A DNA stretch of 64,000 bases from Tetragonia tetragonoides (lineage: Eukaryota; Streptophyta; Magnoliopsida; Caryophyllales; Aizoaceae), in contig CM076148.1 of NCBI GenBank assembly GCA_038025085.1, positions 4,619,501 to 4,683,500 on the forward strand. The letters are read 5' to 3'. Positions 56,004 to 64,000 of the stretch are shown in pieces. How positions within the stretch are numbered: position 1 is the first letter of the stretch; each line of letters begins with the position of its first letter. Both the position numbers and the translations under genes were made by a program. The notes beneath the pieces were generated by a model, which saw only the letters and a list, made by a program, of their open reading frames with translations, did no database searches and was not told the origin of the DNA.

Positions 56004-59000
56004 TCATGGAACAAGCATTACTTTGCCGATGTGCTTGCTACTCTCCATAAGCTGGTGAGCTGCTGCTGCCTCTGACAAAGGTAAGTACTTGTGAATGACA
56101 GGCTTCACCTTGTTCGCTATAATTGCAGGCCACACATTCTTCTCGACTTCCTTGACAATGACTGCTTTGTTCTCCAGAGTTCTATTTCGCAGGCCAGCAG
56201 CTGCAAATAGCAAACATACAGAAGTTAAAACATCGAAACATTCGAAAGTGCCCAGATTAATCCTATTATGATCCTAAGCCATCCCACGTATCGCTAAAGT
56301 CTGTGGGAGTTCCCAAGATAGTACCAACTAGCAACTATTAAACCAGCATACATGAGGGGCTAGATCTCTGTAAACCTTCATCAACTCAAAAAGAGGCCCG
56401 CTTTAATGCACTAATCTCTACAGTCTACATCCAACAAGTTGGCACATTACCACAGGTCAAGTGCTTGTAATCACTGGCAAATGAACGGTTATACATGTGA
56501 TAAAGCTGGTGTATTAAACCTCCATTTTAATTCTTTCGACTTACTGATATCCCTATGCCCTTTGCTGGCAAGCAACCTTGGCCTATCTCATCTAAAGGCA
56601 ATTTTTCCTGCCAGCGCATTTATCTCTCTAAACTTCTTTCCGCCAAGAAAAATGCTCAAAGGCACAACTCAATAATTACACTGATCTTGCTCAATATCAG
56701 TATTCTCACCAAAAAATATATAAATAAGAGAAGGAATCAAATCAACAGAAATCAGAAGCTAGCTTTTGTTAAATAAAATAAAAAAAAATCAGGCATACAC
56801 ACTACCTTGCACAGTGAGTCTCCTTGCAAGCAAAGTTGCAAGATTCACTTGGGTACTAGCTCCACCTTGCAGGCCAATGATAAAAAGCCGGCCATCCAAA
56901 TTCAAGCTGCCAATATTTCTCTGAAAGTACTCCCCACCCATGTTGTCCAGTATGACGTCAACACCTGTTATTGTCCAATACATCTACATTACTCTTCCAA
57001 CATTCAGACAACTTAAAGAGTAAAATGTACTTCCAGATTGCAATAGACCCATACACTACTCCATTTCTCCTGAAGACATACCTTTCCCTGCTGTTTCTTC
57101 TTTCACTCTTGCAACAAAATCTTCTGTCTTGTAATTGATGCACACATCAGCTCCGAGATCTTTGCAAAATGCTAGCTTTTCCTCACTACCTAACACAGGA
57201 AGGAAATAACAGGTCAACTATAACCAAACATTCAGTTTTTCTATTATCAATACTGAAGATCTGTCATACCTGCAGTCACAAATACTTTTGCTCCATAATA
57301 TTTAGCTATCTGAATAGCAAATGTGCCAATTCCACTAGAGCCTCCGTGAACCTGCTTTGCAAAAATGGTCATTGTAGAGTAAACTTACAACGTGAAGAAT
57401 ACTAGTCATGTCCAGAGAATGGTATAGCTCACAAGTTCACAACCATTAATATTTTCAAAGAACAATTATCTGTGATCTGCTGAACCAAACTTTTACCCCT
57501 TGATGAATGGAAAAGAAAAATGGCCATTATATAGAGAATTAGAAACATGTCATACGAAGCATAAGAATGCTTAATTGAGATTGTGATGAACGAAAGCGCT
57601 CCACTGCTCCAGTATTAAGTATCATTGAGAAATTATTTCACTCCTTGAATATAGAACTATACAACCTATTACCCTACCCTACAACCATACCTCAAGGACG
57701 ACTTGGCTAACACCTATCAACAAGCTTTATTTATTTTAAGAATATGATCATTTTCAAGGTCCAGCTACATACTGGAACAATTCACTCATATTACTTACAT
57801 GACAACCATGATGTTTTTAAGACAGCTCTTGGTTTCCTGCTGCATCAATGAATTGATGCATACCTTATATAAGGCCTAGGCAGGATGTGAATCAACATCA
57901 CTTTTCAAGGATAAGACCCCAGAGTCCATGACTCAGATACCTCAAAAATCCGAAAACAATGAACATTCCATGCTTTCTAAGCACAATGGGAATGGACTAC
58001 TGAAAAAAAAGATTATAATGTCAATACGGAAGCCTGGAATCAAAGGGAATGAGCTCAGACACCTCTTTCGGATATCTACTTGCATTCCCTTTTTAACTTT
58101 TAAGTGATCAAATTTCAGATGATCTTAAACGTGCACATCTATGCAAGCCTCATGGAGCATTAAGTTGTCATATCCAAGAACCATGAATAATCAACTTGGG
58201 TAAAGTAGACTTGAAAAAAGTAACAAGCTTGCAGAACTTCAGGCAAACAAAAAGTGCACTTTCCGACTTTATCACTGTCACATATTCTGACCTTCAAATT
58301 AAAATTTAACCATGCATTTTAAATTTAAATTAATGATCCTCAGCACAGCTGTGAATTTGCGAAAAACAAATCGACACTCCAATTCAACCAATCGTATTTT
58401 GACAGTTAAAACAGCCTATGGCATTGGGGACATGTTCATACTTCATAGACAGAGAAAGGAAGGAAGAGTAGCCTTGTACATTACCAAGAATGTCTCTCCA
58501 GCTGAGAGGTGGCTCGTCATAAAAACTGTTGACCAAACAGTGCAAGCCACCTCAGGGAAACTCGCAGCATCCTTGAGAGAAACACCAGCTGGAACAGGAA
58601 GAACTTGCTCAGCAGGAACAGCAACTTTCTCAGCATAACCTCCTCCAGCCAGAAGAGCACACACCTACATATGTCAGTGATGATATGTTATCAACTCATG
58701 ATAACCTACCTAAGTTACTTAAACTCTCAATTCCAACCCAAAGAACAGGTTCCCCTTTTTAGAAAACATGATTATCATATGATTTTCAGAGTCTGTACAC
58801 TTCATATTTGACCAAATACATACATTTGCCTTAAAAACAGTCCAGTCTCACCCTTGGATCCATATGCATCAATAGTCCCTGTCCCCAAGCTAAGGCAACA
58901 TAGTCACATAGATTACCATCTCTGTGAGCTATATCCAAACTACTTTCAGAACTCATGGGTGTCATGTTATTAGTTAATTTATTTTTTTCTGCTCTTCACG

Positions 59001-59849
59001 TTATTAGTTATTTCAGCTGCAAACAAATTCTGATCAATTCACCAGTGCTTGGTCGATCAGAATTTTAATTTGCACCTCAATGACAACTTGACAAGTTTTC
59101 TGTCTGCTTTATGCCAAAAAATGTTATCTAAACTCCATCCCTAATTTCTCAACACCCATCAAATATTACTACTTAGTTATTACTTATTACTCATATCAGG
59201 TCACTAACAAGAGTCAATGCCATTAAATTACAGAACTAGAGCCTGTTCAATCATAAATTATAGGGTCTGTTAATACTTAAAATAATTAAAATGCCTAGTG
59301 AGAGGAACCATATAGGCATATACCAACGAATAGCTTTAGGCAAAACGACAACAATCCCATGAACAAGAGGCAATACTTTGCTAATGCTACATCCAAATTC
59401 CTAAAGACAAAAGTTTTGAACTTGAACAAACACAATCATAATTTCCCCAAATGACAACTACATAGATGACCCATATAACCACAAACAAAAAGACCCAAAT
59501 AATCAACAAATCAAATCATCTTAAAACCATACCAAGTTCAAGCAAATTAAGACCCAAAAACCTCCAATTTAACAAAGCAACAACGAATTATACTTGCCTG
59601 GTCTCCAACTTTCCAGCGAGTGACTTTGTCCCCAACTTGAAGGATGGTTCCAGAACATTCAAGACCAGGATAAGGGGTAGTACCAGGTGGTGGAGGGTAG
59701 GCACCCTTGCGTTGCATGGTATCTGCTCGGTTAAGGGCAGTGGCTTCTACTTTGATCAACACTTCATCTTCTTTGATTTGTGGGTCTTCAACCTCTTGCA
59801 CTTGCAGCACTTCTGGCCCTCCTGGGTTTGTTATCACTACTGCCTTCAT
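56004..59849 (-). CDS. PIG3-like quinone oxidoreductase (zinc-free MDR family)
   Basis: Minus-strand exons 59849-59598, 58664-58485, 57351-57270, 57189-57082, 56964-56806 and 56200-56004 give 325 residues, the usual length. Order: N-terminal GroES-like domain ([46 protein letters not shown]), then the Rossmann domain with the nucleotide motif [17 protein letters not shown] (from residue 145), then [19 protein letters not shown], and the C-terminal [19 protein letters not shown] and HIGKVMLV. No structural or catalytic zinc ligands, as in quinone oxidoreductases. Family members reduce quinones with NADPH; PIG3 (TP53I3) is the human relative. The first intron has a GC donor (CAG|GCAAGT); the others are GT-AG. 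No targeting peptide, so probably cytosolic. Confidence 0.94.
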
Positions 59850-60000
59850 CTCTCTCTCTTTCTCGATGAGAAGCTTGATTGAAGAAATGGGAAATGGGAA
59901 ATCAGGACAAGTTTTCTGCAGGGTTTATGTTTATTCGGTGGTTTTGATTTTTGGCCACTTCCCACTCTCTCGGTATGTTTTTGTTCTTGAGTTCACCAGG

Positions 60001-60038
<38 letters not shown>

Positions 60039-60597
60039 ATTAAAAAGGGAGGCTGATTGCACCAAATTCAAGTATTTGATACTATATCGTCTGAAAGATT
60101 CAAATATTCAATTGAATTAGCTGATACCGATTTGAAGGTTTCTTTTTTTTTTTTTTTTTTGTAAAATGTATTTTTATTTCTTTTGAAGGATTGTAAAATG
60201 TATTTTTGAATTATCCATTTGAAGTTTTCATGTATAAATGCTTAAGCACTATAAAATTCAAAATTAGAAGTTAACTAAAGTCGGATAGATATCTTGTCAT
60301 ACCGTCAAATTTTAAGATTGAAAGACGAAAGTATTAACTAAAATCGAATAGATGTCATACCATCAAATCTTATATTTTTATAACCACAGGAGCATATGAA
60401 GTCGGAGCTTAATTATTGTTATAAACTTGTAAATTATAAGTTGGATATTCAATTCTAGGTTACTTGGCTCGATTGTCGTAGTCGTAGAGTGTTTTAAGTG
60501 TATTATTTTATAGAAAGAGACTCACACAGCAAAAAGCAAATGGCACTAATAATGGTCCTAATTTGTTAATGAGTTTTGTGTTTAAGTGTATTATTAT
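59850..60597. other. Upstream region of the oxidoreductase gene
   Basis: Short TCTCTCTC leader next to the ATG, then a 35-base A-run at 60001-60035 and a T-run at 60142-60161. No further gene. Confidence 0.5.
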
Positions 60598-61020
60598 GGG
60601 CCTGTTTGGCAAATGGCTTGTGACATCAGCTGTTGGATGATCGTTGGTGGCTGGTGGTTGTTGGCTGGTATTCTTAGCTGATTTGACCGGCTGGTAACAT
60701 TGGATGTTTGAAAATAGATGTTTGGTAACATTAGCTAGTTATATGTAAAATGACCTATAAGGACATTCATATGTTTGAGGAACTTGATGGCATAGAAGTA
60801 AATGATTGCAAGTCTTGGACTATTATGTCATTAGACTACATTAATGCCACCAACCAATACCCATAAGCCAATCTCCTTGGCTTTTTTCAAAAGTTGGCTT
60901 GTGGGAACCCAAAAGCCAATCTGACAAGCTGACATCCAAACACCAATATTGGATGTTGGACTAGTCAAACATCCAATTTTGCCAAAAATCACTCCACAAG
61001 CCAACATCCAAATACCCCCT
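60598..61020. mobile_element. MITE family 'GGCTGGT', copy 2, 423 bp
   Basis: GGGCCTGTTTGGCAAATGGC and the right end in reverse complement AGGGGGTATTTGGATGTTGG. The interior matches 17401-17881 throughout (TTAGCTGATTTGACCGG, AAATGACCTATAAGGACATT), but without the short internal duplication of that copy. Confidence 0.7.
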
Positions 61021-61420
61021 ATATAAAAATACACATTAGTTTCCTGGTTGGTTCATAGAAAAAGCATAGAAGGATGAAATGGAATTTTAGTTGAGTATTT
61101 TACAATGTTGAGCTCATTCAGCTCAACTACTTGACTAGCAAGTGTTTAGACTTTTCACTAAAAAAAGAGTTAGGTGACATTTTTAGAAGGTTACTTTATT
61201 TTAGTAGAACTGTGTTGGAAATTTGGGTTGTGTTTATTGCGGAAATAATATGGGGGAAGAGATTATTAAATAAAACTTTACTTATGAAGTTCTGTATATA
61301 TCTCAAAGAATAATTATGTTTCTCTGATGCTTTTACATGAGATTTATATACTAATCTACATGCTAATTATTTAGAGAATATAAACTTAATTTGATTTATA
61401 CCTCTCATACAAATAGTAAA
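61021..61420. other. Intergenic, nothing recognised
   Basis: AT-rich, no supported gene. Confidence 0.4.
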
Positions 61421-62293
61421 GGGGGTTGCTATACGTAAATCGCAAATTACTAAACGTAAATCCCCACTTCCCACAATACCCCTAAGTAATTTTTAGCCCT
61501 TTCTCTCTCTTCCTTCCTTTTCTCTCAATCGTTGTTCCTTATACAATCGTTGTTCTGGGTCTGTTGAATTTTCCAACCATCATCTTTCTCACTTTGGCTT
61601 TCTTGTTTTTTGGGTCTGTTGGTTTACACACCATCATCATCATCGATCATCATCATCATCGATCATCAAGGCACCAAAACCACAACCCCGGCAGCCCTCC
61701 TCAGACAAGCCACCCCAGTCCAGAGAACCTTTGCCAGCGAACCCCTGTCAGGCGAACCCCTATCAGGCCAACCCCCATCAACAAACCCCCGTATGGTCCC
61801 CTCGCGCGTCTGGACACAACCACCCCTGTCAGCAAAGCCACCCCTGTCCAGCCAAGCCCCATCAGCGAACCCACCCCTTGTTTAGCGAACCCACCCCTTG
61901 TTCAGCGAACCTGTCAGTCCCAACTGCCCCTAACCACCGTTGTCGTCAAACTGTCCGCAACCACCACTAAACCATCCATAAACCTTGAACCCTAAACATT
62001 GTATAATTGGAAAAAAGAAAATTATATATTCTAATTATTTTTATGCTAATCTCTATTCTAATTATTTTAGTTATCTGAATATTATCATTAGTTTCATCAA
62101 AAATTTAGTTTAGATCAAAGGAATGAATCAGGTTGATTAGAGTTTAGGTTTTTTCCACTGCGTAGGAGGAGGATTTTCAGAGGAAAAAGGAATAGAAGGA
62201 GGAAGGTGGTTTGCAAATAAAAAGGGTTTTTTGGGAAGTATGGCGACAAAAAGATTTACGTTAAGTAATTTGTGATTTACGTTAAGCAATTCC
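61421..62293. mobile_element. Small MULE-type element, 873 bp
   Basis: The left end GGGGGTTGCTATACGTAAATC and the right end in reverse complement GGAATTGCTTAACGTAAATC both continue with CAAATTACT(T)AACGTAAATC. Flanks AATAGTAAA (61412-61420) and GATAGTAAA (62294-62302) are a 9-bp duplication with one change. The interior has a Pro/Thr/Ser-rich open frame (61564-61995) that lacks an ATG at its start and resembles low-complexity sequence. Confidence 0.8.
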
Positions 62294-62547
62294 GATAGTA
62301 AAATATATTCTTTACCATACATTTAAAAAGTAGTGTTATTATTAGTAATCTTATTTTTAATATGTAGCAGAAGTTTCAATTCTTAACAAACTGACAACCA
62401 GATCTGCACATGCTAACAATTTTTAATTAGCATATTATCACCTTGATGTACGTGATATATTAAGTTAGTCGTACAACAGTGAACAAGATCAGAAAATAGG
62501 AGTGTTAACAATTTGGTGCAAATTTATTCCTGTTCATTTTTCTGGAT

Positions 62548-64000
62548 ATGGGTTCATTGAAGGTCTACTGGCTTGGTGGGGTGCTTGTTTTTGTGCACCT
62601 TATTCCTGCAATCTTTGGTTGGGGAGAACTTGGCCATTATGCTACTTGTAAGATAGCACAGGTAAAAGACAAACAGTTTTCTGAATTTCTTTTTTCCTTT
62701 TCCTGTACATACAGTTATTGAAATTTGAATATCTAGCTTCTAGAACTATTATATTGCACAGATGACAAAGTTATTTTCATGGATCATGTTGGTCGAATTG
62801 AACATCAAGGTTTCAGTTTCCTTGTTAAGTTCTGTTTGTGGAAAGTCACAGTTTTTGTTGCAACTATATCTGAGCACCTAAATTGGTTAGCCAGAACAAA
62901 GGAAATCCACTTAGAATACAGCGAAATGATAAGAGATCATCAGGCCAATCCATTTGCATAAATCAGATTATGCTACTTTTGAGTGTTTCAGGGATATTTC
63001 ACTGAAGACACAATGGTTGCTGTGAAGAACTTGTTGCCAGAGTCTGCGCAAGGCGAGCTAGCTGCTGTTTGTTCTTGGGCGGATTTGCCAGAGATTCGTC
63101 AAGTTCGCTATCCCTGGAGCTATGAGTTACATTTTTCTGACACCCCGGATTTTGTGTGCAACTATGATTATTGCAGTAAGTTAATCTGCTGTGTGCTATC
63201 ACACTCATCTAGTCTGATTTTCTTACTGGCTTACTGATCCAATCTTCATAATACAAGCTTAAAAGGCAATTGTCAACTATAGAACCTGCTATTATCAATG
63301 TAGCTTTGAGATAATTTCCCGCATTTTCTACAGGAGACTGCCGTGATTCTGCTAATCAGAAAAACAGATGCGTCACTGGAGCAATATACAACTATACATT
63401 ACAACTTAAATCAGCTTACCGCAACCATGGAGCTGGAGTTAAATGTAGACTACAATACTCTATGCACTTGTAAATTTGTCCTGGTCCAGCACTATAGTAT
63501 CATTCATGACTAATGAAATGCAATTTTCAGATAACTTGACAGAGGCACTCATGTTCCTGTCACATTTTATGGGCGATGTTCATCAGGTTTGCACTCCTGT
63601 CTGAGCTCGCACTGTAGTTAGGAGCAATGTCATTTGTACTTTATTGCAATAGAGCTTCATTTAGTTGTTCTGATATCTTGTGGCACTGGTGGTAGGGCAT
63701 CCTGCACCTCAAGCATGAGGATTAATGGATAAATTACTAATAAATGTAATCATCAACACCTTCTTTGTGATCTGATTTTCACCCCTGCGAGGAGATAACT
63801 CCACAACAACCATCGCAGACATTGATAATATAATAGTAACAGATACACGCTTCTTTCCTGCGACATAACTTGGGTATTCCTGAAAACCTGCATGGCCAAA
63901 AGTATCTTGGCCTTGGCATAAGTTATCAATCAAACCCATTCTAAAAGCCAAAACATCACATCACCACTCTACTAATCTGCTATTATAAGCTGGTTGAGCA
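62548..64000 (+). CDS. S1/P1-type plant nuclease (ENDO family), 5' part
   Basis: Exons 62548-62661, 62992-63175, 63334-63444 and 63531-63586 (phases 0, 1, 1, 0) give the first 155 residues; the rest lies beyond the window. A signal peptide (residues 1-24, hydrophobic GGVLVFVHLIPAIFG) should be cut before W25, because in this family the mature N-terminal Trp (WGELGH) is itself a zinc ligand. Further ligands visible are H30, D69 (SWADLP), H85 (ELHFSD), H148 and D152/H154 (SHFMGDVHQ). Three-zinc nucleases of this type cut single-stranded DNA and RNA, usually secreted or vacuolar and induced in senescence and cell death. Cys residues in CNYDYC and DCRD match the disulphide region. Intron 4 runs from 63587 to at least the window edge; the next exon (normally starting PLHV) is not found here. 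Confidence 0.92.

Noticed and set aside
56439..57405. Plus-strand frames overlapping the oxidoreductase exons
   Set aside because: Shadows of the minus-strand gene, whose exon phases and protein motifs are unambiguous.
61564..61995. Pro/Thr/Ser-rich frame with a hydrophobic start in the small MULE
   Set aside because: It does not begin with ATG, its composition is low complexity, and it lies wholly inside a mobile element.
63709..63951. Minus-strand 80-codon frame in the last nuclease intron
   Set aside because: No recognised motif, and it lies within an intron of a well-supported gene; may be an unrecognised repeat.

Overview
This window looks like nuclear DNA of a dicot plant, most likely from the order Caryophyllales and perhaps the Amaranthaceae. 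It is AT-rich, has spliced genes with GT-AG introns, and carries many plant-type transposons (copia, non-autonomous LTR elements, L1-like LINEs, MULEs, hAT, Tourist and Stowaway MITEs). It also holds a small tandem family of 23 kDa jasmonate-induced proteins (JIP-23), which as I recall is especially expanded in that order. The placement is an inference; no species can be read from the sequence.

Layout. 0-3 kb: a GC-rich minisatellite, a tRNA-like SINE head, and a CACTA-type end with a hAT MITE nested in it. 3-27 kb: three JIP-23 copies on the + strand at 3.2, 15.7 and 25.1 kb. The first two have intact two-exon reading frames. The third is dead: it has lost its start codon, has a copia-type solo LTR in exon 1, and carries a nonsense codon. 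Between the copies lie a TatD exon-1 pseudogene fragment shattered by a TRIM-like element and a 2-kb MULE, a second MULE, two 3'-incomplete antisense L1-like LINEs, a TRIM with a clear initiator-Met primer-binding site, and a pair of segmentally duplicated spacers. 27-30 kb: MITEs, a LINE scrap and one possible small three-exon gene. 30.4-43.8 kb: a decayed Ty1/copia element with a perfect 5-bp target duplication, itself interrupted by a 7.5-kb non-autonomous LTR element (LARD type) of opposite polarity, also with a perfect target duplication.

44-64 kb is the gene-rich end. It holds a TatD-like metal-dependent hydrolase (+), a seven-helix DUF300/TMEM184-type membrane protein (-), a PIG3-like quinone oxidoreductase (-) with one GC-AG intron, and the first four exons of an S1/P1-type nuclease (+) that runs off the window. 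These four look like ordinary unlinked housekeeping genes; I see no operon-like or pathway logic among them.

Most noteworthy observations: (1) a 14-nt perfect complement between the copia LTR and the sequence immediately after it, where a tRNA primer site should be but is not; (2) a MULE filled with 33-bp double-palindrome repeats and long TTA/TAA tracts; (3) the TatD fragment used as a repeated landing site for transposons; (4) graded decay of the JIP-23 array with a conserved promoter module. All exon joins were made by eye from splice signals and reading phase; no alignment or search was run.
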